Below the pieces are notes generated by a model that saw only the letters and a list, made by a program, of their open reading frames with translations, ran no database searches and had not been told where the DNA came from. From assembly GCA_000733415.1 (NCBI GenBank), contig KL662191.1, positions 2,865,015 to 2,929,014 of the forward strand: DNA of 64,000 nucleotides, written 5' to 3'. This document shows positions 8,888 to 18,085 of the stretch, in pieces (within the stretch, counting starts at the first letter, position 1; every line of letters starts with the position of its first letter). The translations under genes and the position numbers were made by a program. Origin of the DNA: [Leptolyngbya] sp. JSC-1. Its GTDB lineage: Bacteria; Cyanobacteriota; Cyanobacteriia; Elainellales; Elainellaceae.

Positions 8888-10672
8888 GTGGAACCACTGC
8901 ATTTTGAAGAAACCAATTCGTTTGTACCGTCTACCTCTGTGTTTGACTCCATCGAAGCTGCTCTGAACGATCTGAAGGCTGGCAAATCGATTGTGGTGGT
9001 GGACGATGAGAACCGCGAGAACGAGGGCGATGTGATTTGTGCGGCTCAGTTTGCCACCCCTGACATGATCAATTTCATGGCGGTAGAAGCCCGTGGCCTG
9101 ATTTGCTTAGCTATGACTGGTGAACGGCTGGACCAATTGGATTTGCCGCTGATGGTGAGCAACAAAACCGACGAAAGTGAACAGACCGCATTTACGGTTA
9201 GTATTGACGGAGCCTACCATCTAGGGGTTGGAACGGGCATTTCCGCTGAGGATCGCGCTCGCACAATTCAGCTAACCCTCAATCCCAACACTAAGCCGAG
9301 TGATTTGCGGCGTCCGGGGCACATCTTCCCCCTGCGGGCCAAGGAAGGCGGCGTGCTGAAGCGAGCTGGTCATACCGAAGCGGGGGTAGATTTAGCGCGA
9401 CTGGCAGGGCTTTATCCAGCGGCGGTGATCTGCGAAATTCAGAACCTAGATGGATCGATGGCGCGATTGCCAGAGCTGATCGAATATGCCAAGCGCCACG
9501 AGCTGAAGCTGATCAGCATCGCCGACTTGATTAGCTATCGGTTGCAGCATGAGCGATTTGTACAGCGCGAGGCCATTGCCAATTTGCCGACCCAGTTCGG
9601 GCATTTTCAAGTTTACGGCTACCGCAACCTGCTAGATAATTCTGAGCATATTGCGATTGTCAAAGGCGATCCGGCTACCTTCAAGGGCAGAAGCGTGATG
9701 GTGCGGGTGCATTCCGAATGTTTGACCGGGGACGCTCTCGGCTCGTTGCGCTGTGACTGTCGAATGCAGCTTCAGGCAGCCCTGAAGATGATCGAGAATG
9801 CGGGACAGGGGGTAGTCGTTTACCTGCGGCAGGAAGGGCGAGGGATTGGGCTGATCAATAAACTCAAAGCTTATTCGCTGCAGGACATGGGGCTGGATAC
9901 GGTAGAGGCGAACGAACGCTTGGGCTTTCCGGCGGATCAGCGCAACTACGGCGTCGGTGCTCAAATTCTCAATGATTTGGGGGTGCAAAAGTTTTGCTTA
10001 ATTACCAACAACCCTCGCAAGATTGCTGGCCTTAAAGGTTACGGCTTGGAAATGGTCGATCGAGTGCCGCTGCTAATCGAAGCAACCTCCTACAATGCTG
10101 ATTATCTAGCGACTAAGGCCGAGAAGCTGGGCCATTTGCTGCTGCGCACCTTCCTGATTACTGTGTCCATTCAGTGGCAAGACGAGCAGCTTTCGGTTAC
10201 AGAACGCTATAAACGGTTAGAAAAAATCCGTCACTTAGCTAAAACTCACGATTTTTTACTGCAAGAAGAAGCGCGATCGCTCGCCTCAGCTCTGTTTGGA
10301 CAATCCACCCTCACTTTTCATTTAGGGTTTGATCAATCTGAATTGGCTACACCAGAGTGGTATCGCCAGCCGAGTCATCCCTATGTCCGAGCCATCGCTG
10401 AAATTTTGGATACTTTAGCAGCTTGGCCATCGGTGCAACAGCTCGAATTTCTGATCGCGACGGGAGACGATCCGCTGACCAATTTGCAGGTGCAGCTCGA
10501 TCGGCAAATTTTCCGCCTTGTTCGCTCTCTGAGCGGTGCGGAGCACCATCGCTCTTCGGATGCTGCAGAGCGTGGTCAATTGACGCCTGACTCTATCAAA
10601 CCTTCGGCAGTTTGTCAGAATTTGCAAACTCAACGCATTTACGTATTCTCAACCCATCTACCGGCAGATTAA
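8888..10672 (+). CDS. ribBA: Bifunctional DHBP synthase / GTP cyclohydrolase II
   Basis: RibBA makes both riboflavin precursors, from ribulose-5-phosphate and GTP. From the GTG at 8888 the protein has 594 residues. The RibB domain (about residues 15-215) shows the acidic loop DDENRENEGD and the HTEAGVDLA motif. The RibA domain (about 220-420) shows the zinc site SECLTGDALGSLRCDC and the RQEGRGIGL loop. About 170 further residues form the C-terminal extension common in cyanobacteria, function unknown. The open frame reaches a TTG at 8828, but that would add an odd run with four consecutive Cys; GTG 8888 is a guess and lacks a strong ribosome-binding site. It converges on the MATE gene with about 25 bases between the stops. 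Confidence 0.92.
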   Translation: MEPLHFEETNSFVPSTSVFDSIEAALNDLKAGKSIVVVDDENRENEGDVICAAQFATPDMINFMAVEARGLICLAMTGERLDQLDLPLMVSNKTDESEQTAFTVSIDGAYHLGVGTGISAEDRARTIQLTLNPNTKPSDLRRPGHIFPLRAKEGGVLKRAGHTEAGVDLARLAGLYPAAVICEIQNLDGSMARLPELIEYAKRHELKLISIADLISYRLQHERFVQREAIANLPTQFGHFQVYGYRNLLDNSEHIAIVKGDPATFKGRSVMVRVHSECLTGDALGSLRCDCRMQLQAALKMIENAGQGVVVYLRQEGRGIGLINKLKAYSLQDMGLDTVEANERLGFPADQRNYGVGAQILNDLGVQKFCLITNNPRKIAGLKGYGLEMVDRVPLLIEATSYNADYLATKAEKLGHLLLRTFLITVSIQWQDEQLSVTERYKRLEKIRHLAKTHDFLLQEEARSLASALFGQSTLTFHLGFDQSELATPEWYRQPSHPYVRAIAEILDTLAAWPSVQQLEFLIATGDDPLTNLQVQLDRQIFRLVRSLSGAEHHRSSDAAERGQLTPDSIKPSAVCQNLQTQRIYVFSTHLPAD

Positions 10673-10697
10673 CCGATTGGTGTTCTTGAGATTGGTG

Positions 10698-12056
10698 TTA
10701 TTGAATTGTTCTCAGCACCTGACTGCCCAAAAAGACCACTCGCGCTGCCATGAAGACAGAGAGGGCAAGCCAGAGTAAATCGTTGCTTTGCAGTTGCCAA
10801 GCCCAAACTACCAATGGCACAAAACCAAAGAGGGTGGCAAACAGGGCGGCGTTGCGCAACGTTGCCCCTTCTGCCAAACCCAAAAAATAGCCGTCTAGCA
10901 TAAAGGCAATCGAGCCGAAGCCCAGCACGGGAATCAGCCAAAACACGTAACGCCCGATTTGGGCCAGCACTTCAGTATGGTTGGTCAAAAGGGCAAATAA
11001 GGGCATCGGAAACAATACAAACAACAGCGCAAAGGTGACGCCAATCACCAGGCTGCTGCCACCCGACAGACCAATCAAACCCAGCAGCGGTTTTTTGTTG
11101 CCTTGCCCATGCAGTACACCGGTGAGGCTTTCTGTCGCAAAAGCGAGGCCATCAATCAAGTACACTGCGAAGCTAAACACCTGCAACAGCAGGGCATTCT
11201 CTGCCAACAGGATGGCTCCAATTGCAGAACTGAAATTTGTGAACACCGAAAAGGTCGATAGGAACGCCAGGGTGCGAATAAAAATATTGCCATTCAGCGT
11301 CAGAGTGCTTTTGAATGCGGCAGTATCCCACAGCTTTGACTGGATCGCCTGAATTTCCAGCCAGGAGGTTTGGCGAGCGCATAGGACCAACCCCAACAGC
11401 GCCATCAGGTATTGGCTCACAGTGATCGCCCAGCCCGCTCCGGCACTATTCCAGCCCCAGCGCACTACAAAGAAATAGTCAAGCAAAATGTTGGCTCCAT
11501 TGCCAAGTGCCGAAATTAGCAGCACCTGACCACTTTTTTCCTGACCCAGCAGGGAACCAATCAAGACAAAATTGAGTAACGTGGCCGGGGCGGCCCAAAT
11601 TCGAGCGTCATAGTAAGCTTGCCCTGCCGCTTTGATCACAGGTTCAGCGCTGAGTACGGCAAACCCCAAGTCGCGAATTGGATGCTGCAATAGCAGTATG
11701 ATCAACCCCAAGCCAATCGCTAGAATGCCGTTGCGCAAAGCGGTTAGCAGAATCGCGGCTCGATCGTTGCGTCCTACCGCCTGAGCGGTTACACCCGTCG
11801 TGCCCATGCGCAGGAAGCCGAGGGTGCGGTAGAGGTAGTTAAACAAGACCGTGGCCAAGGTGACGCCAGCCAAATAGCGAATTTCAACTAGATGGCCGAG
11901 GAAAGCAACACTCACCAACCCCGCTAGCGGCACTGTCAGATTGGAAAGGATATTAACAATGGCCAGTCGAAAAAACCGTTGAGATAGGGATTGGTCTAGA
12001 TCTGTCACCAGCAGGGGAGGAGAGTGGCTGGCCTGAGAAGATTGGGCTGGTGGCAT
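10698..12056 (-). CDS. MATE family efflux transporter (DinF-like)
   Basis: A polytopic membrane protein of about 452 residues from the ATG at 12056, the usual size for MATE pumps, which export drugs or metabolites in exchange for Na+ or H+. Twelve hydrophobic segments can be picked out, with the family pattern of two similar six-helix halves; the first helix contains LSNLTVPLAGLVSVAFLGHL. The open frame extends to 12152, but that start would overlap the upstream rhomboid gene by 68 bases and add a tail unlike MATE proteins, so I placed the start internally. It is likely cotranscribed with the rhomboid gene. The substrate is unknown; the DinF subgroup is the closest by pattern. Confidence 0.85.
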   Translation of the reverse strand: MPPAQSSQASHSPPLLVTDLDQSLSQRFFRLAIVNILSNLTVPLAGLVSVAFLGHLVEIRYLAGVTLATVLFNYLYRTLGFLRMGTTGVTAQAVGRNDRAAILLTALRNGILAIGLGLIILLLQHPIRDLGFAVLSAEPVIKAAGQAYYDARIWAAPATLLNFVLIGSLLGQEKSGQVLLISALGNGANILLDYFFVVRWGWNSAGAGWAITVSQYLMALLGLVLCARQTSWLEIQAIQSKLWDTAAFKSTLTLNGNIFIRTLAFLSTFSVFTNFSSAIGAILLAENALLLQVFSFAVYLIDGLAFATESLTGVLHGQGNKKPLLGLIGLSGGSSLVIGVTFALLFVLFPMPLFALLTNHTEVLAQIGRYVFWLIPVLGFGSIAFMLDGYFLGLAEGATLRNAALFATLFGFVPLVVWAWQLQSNDLLWLALSVFMAARVVFLGSQVLRTIQ

Positions 12057-12084
12057 GAAGCTGGGCGGCAAAGGAATACTCCAA

Positions 12085-12678
12085 CTAATAGCTGCGGGAC
12101 GATCGAGGTTTAGCCAGCATCCAGGCAGCAATGATGCCACCGATGAATCCAAAGAGGTGACCTTGCCAGGAAATGCCTATTCGGGTCGGTAGAACACCCC
12201 AAATCATCCCGCCGTACAGGATACCAACCATGAGCGACATCAGAATTGAACCAAAGCTGCGCTCAAAGTAACCCCGCGATAGCAGAAAGCCCAAGTAACC
12301 AAATACAAGGCCGCTAGCACCGATATGGATGGTAAGGGGAGAGGCAAATAGCCAAGTGCCCAAACCCGACACCAGCATCACAATAATTGTGACTGGCCAG
12401 AAATCGCTCGTGCGCCGCAGCATCACCAACCAACCCAGGATCAAAAATGGCACCGTGTTGGCGATTAGATGCAGCAGGTTGCCGTGCAGAAACGGTGCAA
12501 ACAAGACTCCGCGTAGGCCAATCAGTGAGCGAGGCCGAATCCCAAACTGGTCTAGCGCTCCGCCTAGAAACAAATCGAGGATTTCCAACGCCCACATCAA
12601 ACCCACGAAGCCGCCCAGAATGCCAATTTGGGCTTTAACTTCGCCTACTAAACCTCTCACTTCATCACTACGACTCAT
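12085..12678 (-). CDS. Rhomboid family intramembrane serine protease
   Basis: 197 residues, nearly all hydrophobic, with six predicted transmembrane helices. The catalytic dyad is visible: Ser122 in the GASG motif (120-123) and His174 in SWQGHLFGF. The His65-x4-His70-x3-Asn74 cluster in helix 2, which helps form the oxyanion site, is also present. Rhomboids cleave substrate proteins inside the membrane; bacterial substrates are mostly unknown. Only about 30 bases separate it from the downstream MATE gene, and 70 bases from ppc upstream, so all three leftward genes could share a transcript. Confidence 0.9.
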   Translation of the reverse strand: MSRSDEVRGLVGEVKAQIGILGGFVGLMWALEILDLFLGGALDQFGIRPRSLIGLRGVLFAPFLHGNLLHLIANTVPFLILGWLVMLRRTSDFWPVTIIVMLVSGLGTWLFASPLTIHIGASGLVFGYLGFLLSRGYFERSFGSILMSLMVGILYGGMIWGVLPTRIGISWQGHLFGFIGGIIAAWMLAKPRSSRSY

Positions 12679-12748
12679 GACTCATCCTCGGCTGATTTTT
12701 CTGAGCAAAGGTCAGTACCAGACTCATTCTAGCCAGACCTAATTCAGA

Positions 12749-15700
12749 TCAACCTGTATTCCGCATACCGGCAGCGATGCCGTTGATCGTCAAGAGGGCA
12801 CCCCGCAGCAGTTCGCCCCGACTGTAGCGGGAGCGAATCACTCCCGATGCGGCACTCGATTTATGTTGACGCAGCCGCTTCAATAGGGACACTTGTAAAA
12901 AGCCCAGCGGTACGATTGTGTTGTTACGCAACTGCACCGAGCGCTGTAAGTCTGGATCGCCATCGAGCAGGCGGGGATGGCCAGTAATTTTCAGCACCAG
13001 ATCCCGAGTCAAGTAGTATTCGTTGGCAATTTGCTCGAACACCCCTTCTAGGCGCTCCCGGTCTTCAGGATGGCTGAGTTCCTGCACATAATGGTGGGCG
13101 ATCTGCAAATCCACCTTTGAGAGCGTCATCTCACACTTGGAAATCGCCATTTTGAAGAAGGGCCACTTGTAGTAGAAGTAGCGCAGCAGCTTCATATTCT
13201 CCTGGGGAGCCTCTTCGAGGAAGCTCTGAATTGCGGTACCCACTCCATACCAAGACGGCAGTAGAAAGCGAGTTTGCGTCCAGCTAAATACCCAGGGGAT
13301 CGCTCGTAGACTGGAGAGATCCTTTTTGCTGCCGCTGCGCCGGGCCGGACGAGAACTGATCTGTAGCTGGCTAATTTCCTCAATTGGCGTCACCTGCAAG
13401 AAAAAGTCGAGGAAGTCTGGCTGTTCATAGATCAGATTGCGGTAATGGGCACGAGAGCGAGCTGCCAGTTCCTCCATGATTTCGCGCCAAGGTTGGATGT
13501 CATCAAAGCCACTGCGCAGCAGGCTAGCTTGAATCACAGCGGTAGTGACGGTTTCCAGATTGTAGAGCGCCAGCTCCGGCAGGTTGTATTTAGATGCCAG
13601 CACTTCGCCCTGTTCGGTAATTTTGATGCGGCCATCGATGCTGCGTCCGGGTTGAGCCAAGATTGCATCGTAGGCAGGACCGCCGCCGCGGCCCACCGAA
13701 CCGCCGCGTCCGTGGAAGATGCGCAGCGCAATGCCAAAGCGATCGGCCACGCCTTGCAGCGCCTGTTGAGCTTTGTGAATCTCCCAGTTACTGCTGAGAA
13801 AACCTGAGTCCTTATTGCTATCGGAATAGCCCAGCATGACCTCTTGCAGGGAAACGGTACTCCGAGGCGAGTCAGCACCGTGAGCGGTAGTTTCAGAGTC
13901 GGCCTGCCCACCAGAGAAACCACCCGCCAGCAGCGCCCGATAGAAAGGCAATTCAAACAGTTCTTGCATCACCGCTGGTGCCCGCTGTAGATCCTCGACG
14001 GTCTCAAACAGAGGGACAACCTGAAGTGTGCCTGAACCTGTGGCCGGATCATACAAACCCGCTTCTTTGGCCAGCAGCAGTACTTCTAGCAAATCGCTGG
14101 CATGGTGGCTCATGCTGATAATGTAGGTCTGGCAGATCTCGGCGCCAAATTCCTGCTGCAGGGTCCGCACCATTCGAAAAGTCTGAATTGTTTCACAGGT
14201 TTTTTCCGAGAAGGGCAGCTCAAACGGAATCAGCGGACGACGAGTTTGCAGTTCGGTCGCTAGCCAACGGCATTTTTGCTCTTCCGGCAGTTCATCGTAG
14301 GGCTTGGGTAGAATTTGCAGATAAGCAATGATCTCAGCCAGCGTATCCGAATGGCGGGAGCTTTCCTGGCGAATATCCAGATGGGCTAGATTAAACCCGT
14401 AGATCTCCACCTGGCAGATCAGCGTTTCCAGCTCTCGGCTCTGTAGGCCAGTTTCCTTGAGGTTGCGCTGAATCAGCTTCAGTTCGTCCAAAAACTCCTT
14501 GCCGGACCGATAGACCAGAGCGGGATTAATTTCTGGCACTTCAAATTGGGGATAGTCGCCGTTATAGAGCTGGAGGCTGCGATCTCGCGTATTTTCTAAC
14601 CGTCTCTGAATGTAAGCCAGCTTCAGGCGGTAGGGTTCCTGGCGATAGCGGATAGCCAACTGTTCATAGATATCGGGCATCTGCACCTGATCTTGCTCCA
14701 ACGATTCCAGCAGATCGGGCAGCACGTCGCTCCAGTGCAGAGACATGCTCAGCAGGTTGATCAGATTTCGCACTGAGTTAATATACTTGCCCAAAACCAA
14801 ATTGCGCTGATAGCAGGCGGTTTTCCAGGTGACTTCTGGCGTTACCGAGGGGTTGCCATCGCGATCGGCACCGACCCAAGAGCCGAACTTGCAGAAATTG
14901 TGCTGCGGCGGACGCAGACCTGGGAAGGTCGTGTGGAGCGAACGACAAAACCGCTGATAGAGCTGGGGAATGGCGTCAAATAGCACCTCATGGAAATAGT
15001 GCAGCGCGTAGTCTACCTCGTCCAAAACTGTGGGCTTAAACTGGTGCAGCTCGTCGGTCCGCCACCACAGTCGGATCTCGTCCATCAGTTGGTCGCGCAA
15101 ATCTTCGGTTTCCCACGAGGATGAAAGTCCTAGCGCCCGCAGACTTTCTTCAGCGGTATCAAGTTGACGGAGAATTTTAGCGACTCGGCGTTGCTTATCG
15201 CGAATTGTGTGGCGGACAATTTCGGTCGGGTGGGCCGTGAATACCAGCCGCACATCTAAATTATCAATCAACTGTTGGATCTGCCGGGGAGGTACGTTTA
15301 AGCGCCGCAGTTTGGGAAAAAGGGATTGCAGCGTTGCCGGCTTTTCACGTCGGGCGGGAGACTCTTGTAGGTTTTTTTCTAGCAGCTCGGCCTGGGGAGA
15401 ACCTGATTCTTCGCCTTCTCCAATCAAGGACGGATCGGTCGTGAAGATCGACTCTTCGTACCCTGTGGCCTGTTCGTAGGCGGCTCGATATTGTTGCTGT
15501 TGTTCCCGCTGCTCATAGTGCTGTTCCACAATATTGATCAGCTGGAAATAGAGCGCAAAAGCACGGGCAGCTCGAATGGCTTCATTTAAATCCAGATTCT
15601 CGATCAATCTCAGCACTTCGGCAGCGGCAGCTTCTGCTGCTTCACTTTCAGAAGAATGGATCGAGCGCAACTGGCGTAGTAAATCTACCAAGGTTTGTCC

Positions 15701-15871
15701 ACATTCCTGCTGAAGAACCAGTTCCCACAGATCCTCAACAATCCTGAGGCGATGGCGCAAAAACAGATCCGAAGTCGAGTCAGGGGTCAACGCTGGGATA
15801 GTTTTCTCCTCAATTACTGTATTAGCACTAGAGCGAAAAGCATCATCTGAGGATTGGAGGGTTGAACTCAT
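12749..15871 (-). CDS. ppc: Phosphoenolpyruvate carboxylase
   Basis: 1040 residues, in line with cyanobacterial PEPC, which fixes bicarbonate onto phosphoenolpyruvate to make oxaloacetate and so refills the TCA branch for amino acid synthesis. The catalytic His is His214 in VFTAHPTEIVRHT. The second His-region FHGRGGSVGRGGGP and the GYSDSNKDSG loop are intact, and the chain ends in the conserved MRNTG. The N-terminal extension has no obvious plant-type phosphorylation motif, as expected for bacteria. An acidic, Gln-rich stretch around residues 115-180 looks like a lineage-specific insertion. The gene is read leftward from a long AT-rich divergent region shared with the recombinase gene. Confidence 0.97.
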   Translation of the reverse strand: MSSTLQSSDDAFRSSANTVIEEKTIPALTPDSTSDLFLRHRLRIVEDLWELVLQQECGQTLVDLLRQLRSIHSSESEAAEAAAAEVLRLIENLDLNEAIRAARAFALYFQLINIVEQHYEQREQQQQYRAAYEQATGYEESIFTTDPSLIGEGEESGSPQAELLEKNLQESPARREKPATLQSLFPKLRRLNVPPRQIQQLIDNLDVRLVFTAHPTEIVRHTIRDKQRRVAKILRQLDTAEESLRALGLSSSWETEDLRDQLMDEIRLWWRTDELHQFKPTVLDEVDYALHYFHEVLFDAIPQLYQRFCRSLHTTFPGLRPPQHNFCKFGSWVGADRDGNPSVTPEVTWKTACYQRNLVLGKYINSVRNLINLLSMSLHWSDVLPDLLESLEQDQVQMPDIYEQLAIRYRQEPYRLKLAYIQRRLENTRDRSLQLYNGDYPQFEVPEINPALVYRSGKEFLDELKLIQRNLKETGLQSRELETLICQVEIYGFNLAHLDIRQESSRHSDTLAEIIAYLQILPKPYDELPEEQKCRWLATELQTRRPLIPFELPFSEKTCETIQTFRMVRTLQQEFGAEICQTYIISMSHHASDLLEVLLLAKEAGLYDPATGSGTLQVVPLFETVEDLQRAPAVMQELFELPFYRALLAGGFSGGQADSETTAHGADSPRSTVSLQEVMLGYSDSNKDSGFLSSNWEIHKAQQALQGVADRFGIALRIFHGRGGSVGRGGGPAYDAILAQPGRSIDGRIKITEQGEVLASKYNLPELALYNLETVTTAVIQASLLRSGFDDIQPWREIMEELAARSRAHYRNLIYEQPDFLDFFLQVTPIEEISQLQISSRPARRSGSKKDLSSLRAIPWVFSWTQTRFLLPSWYGVGTAIQSFLEEAPQENMKLLRYFYYKWPFFKMAISKCEMTLSKVDLQIAHHYVQELSHPEDRERLEGVFEQIANEYYLTRDLVLKITGHPRLLDGDPDLQRSVQLRNNTIVPLGFLQVSLLKRLRQHKSSAASGVIRSRYSRGELLRGALLTINGIAAGMRNTG

Positions 15872-16494
15872 AGTTTATCCTGGCAAGATCATTCGATAAT
15901 TCTATGGCGTTTGCTAGAGCAAATCTAGATGTTTGCGCTCATTGCAAAATTCTGTTGCATCCTAAAAAACAAAGCTTTAGAAGCATAAAATTGCGCTGGT
16001 TCTCTTCCAAAACCAACCAATAACCATTTAGAATTGGTGGCCCATTTCTTTAGCTAATTCTTCGGCTAAAACTGCATATTTTGCAATTAATTAACAATAA
16101 ATATAGGCTTAAATTGCCTTAGAGCGAAAGCCATAGCAGCACGCATACGATAGAATAAATTTGTTTTTTGTATCAAAAACTACGTGATTGTAATTGTTTG
16201 AGTTTAGAGTCATAGTAATCGCTGCATCGCATGATTTAGAATTGCAAATTGTAAATGCTGATGGAGTCACACTGATAGAGTTACTAGTTCCTCAGCGGGT
16301 TTCCATGAAACAGGACCTAACTCAATTAAGCGCTTACCTTAAGTGCCTGCAAAAAGTGCCTACAAAAGAGCAGCAGAGTAGAGGACCTACGCTCTAAACC
16401 TGCCACCAACTGATTTAGGGTGGGTTGAGAGTTTGCTTGTCAATTGACTGCCTACTCATCTTCTGCCGCATTTCTGCCAGTTGCATCATCGCCT
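15872..16494. other. AT-rich divergent intergenic region
   Basis: About 620 bases between ppc and the recombinase. It is markedly AT-rich and has a small hairpin TTTAGC...GCTAAA near 16050. A 67-codon open frame at 16194-16397 begins with TTG and has no clear ribosome-binding site; I could not support it as a gene. Divergent promoters must lie here. Confidence 0.55.
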
Positions 16495-17799
16495 ATGACA
16501 CCTGCTTTGGGTCAAGTTTTTGCCTATACATACAGCGATCCCCTGCTAGAAGTTGTGCCTGATGCATCCATTTGGGGATGGGAAGTGGACCGGGTGTACC
16601 AAGACCAAGGCACGCGACAGCAGTTACAGCAGCTCTTGCAAGATTGTCGCACTGAATCTGTCGCTTATCTACTGGTGCGGCATCTCAACGAGTTGGGCGA
16701 CTCCTTGACTGCTATTCGGGCCATCTTAGCCGAGCTAGAGGCGCTGCAAATCCAGCTGATCACAACCGAAGATGCGATTGGCCTCGCTGAACCATCGATC
16801 TGCCCTTCGGATCTGATGCAATTGTTTCAAACGATCCAAACCCAGCAGCAGCGCCAACAACTCCGCCGGGGCCATGCCCGCAACCGCCTCAAAGCTTTGC
16901 CTCCACCAGGCAGAGCACCCTATGGTTACCGCCGTGGCAAAGATCGCTATGCGTTAGATCGGAGTACGGCTCCAGTGGTGAAAGATTTTTTCGATCACTT
17001 TTTGCTGTACGGCTCGCTCAGGGGCAGCGTTCGCTATTTGCAGAAAAAATATAGCAAGAAAATCTCAGTTTCGACTGGCAAGCGCTGGTTGACTAGCCCA
17101 GTGTATCGGGGTGACTTAGCGTACCAAAACGGTGAGGTGCTGCCTGACACCCATGTGCCGATTCTGTCACGAGAGGAAGCCGCTCAGGTGGATCGACTCC
17201 TGCGGCGCAACCAGCGGATGCCGTCTCGAACTGCCAGTGCCCCTCGCTCGCTGTCGGGCTTAGTGGCTTGTGAAACCTGTGGCTCCGCTATGAAAATTAG
17301 TCGAGTGGTGCGCAACCAACAAGAGTATCTCTACCTGCGCCCGGTGGCCTGTCCGCGTCAGCCGCTTTGTCGTAGCTTGCCCTATCAGCAGGTGCTGGAA
17401 GCAACGATTCAGCAGATCTGTGCCGATTTGCCGCCTGCAGTCAGTAACGCTGCTATCCCCGATGTAGATGGCATTCAGCAAGGGTTAACTGCCCAAATGA
17501 CCGCGAAACAAGCTGTCCTAGACCAACTGCCGCGTCTAGTCGAAACTGGCGTGTTAGATGAAGAAACTGCTTCGCTGCGCGCCTACAAAGTTCGGACGGA
17601 GATCGCCGCCATCCGCACTAAACTAGCCCAGCTACCGCCTGTAAACCTGAAGACAATTGCCCAACTCGTCTCGATTCCCCAGTTTTGGCTGGATTTGTCT
17701 GAGGCAGAACGGCGTTTCTATTTTCGAGAATTTATTCAGCAAATTAAAATTCTGCGACTGGATCAATCCTGGGCGATTGCGTTAGTTTTTATCTTTTAA
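16495..17799 (+). CDS. XisF-like serine recombinase family protein
   Basis: 434 residues from the ATG at 16495 (the frame also opens at a TTG at 16444). Layout is that of large serine recombinases: an N-terminal resolvase-like domain (about 1-125), a recombinase domain that begins at PPPGRAPYGYRRG and runs to about 250, a zinc-ribbon-like part with the pair CETCG and further Cys residues near 290-310, and a helical C-terminus. XisF-type proteins excise DNA elements from nif genes in heterocyst formers. Here the segment that should read DRLxR reads HLNELGD, so the catalytic Arg residues of the resolvase domain are not evident. It may be inactive as a recombinase or divergent. No element boundaries or att repeats are visible nearby. 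Confidence 0.75.
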   Translation: MTPALGQVFAYTYSDPLLEVVPDASIWGWEVDRVYQDQGTRQQLQQLLQDCRTESVAYLLVRHLNELGDSLTAIRAILAELEALQIQLITTEDAIGLAEPSICPSDLMQLFQTIQTQQQRQQLRRGHARNRLKALPPPGRAPYGYRRGKDRYALDRSTAPVVKDFFDHFLLYGSLRGSVRYLQKKYSKKISVSTGKRWLTSPVYRGDLAYQNGEVLPDTHVPILSREEAAQVDRLLRRNQRMPSRTASAPRSLSGLVACETCGSAMKISRVVRNQQEYLYLRPVACPRQPLCRSLPYQQVLEATIQQICADLPPAVSNAAIPDVDGIQQGLTAQMTAKQAVLDQLPRLVETGVLDEETASLRAYKVRTEIAAIRTKLAQLPPVNLKTIAQLVSIPQFWLDLSEAERRFYFREFIQQIKILRLDQSWAIALVFIF

Positions 17800-17859
17800 T
17801 GCTGTTGGGTGTAATGCCTGTTGAGTTGAGTAGATTACTACAGCGTTTTTCACTCATGT

Positions 17860-17925
17860 GAGGTATGGGGGTGTGGGGCTTCGCCCCACGCAGGAGCAAT
17901 GCCCCTACACCCCGTTTTTCGTACT
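17860..17925. repeat. Palindromic GC-rich repeat downstream of the recombinase gene
   Basis: A GC-rich patch in an AT-rich gap, centred on the hairpin GTGGGGC-TTC-GCCCCAC. Wider arms (GGGGGTGT and ACACCCC) can pair around it. It looks like a dispersed cyanobacterial palindromic repeat; it could also end recombinase transcription, since GTTTTT follows. Confidence 0.55.
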
Positions 17926-18085
17926 TCACTAGCCTGAAAAAGGCTGTAAGTGCAAAACTAAAGTGCAAAACTGAGTGCAAATTTTCTTTTTCAAACTAGT
18001 TATTGAGATGCGTTGCAAACCTGGAACCATCGTCTATAGTCTATCTGTCTGTTCTAACGCAACCTGTGGTGGAGGGCAGTGACCT

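Noticed and set aside
16194..16397. 67-codon rightward frame in the ppc-recombinase gap
   Set aside because: TTG start, no ribosome-binding site and no recognisable features.
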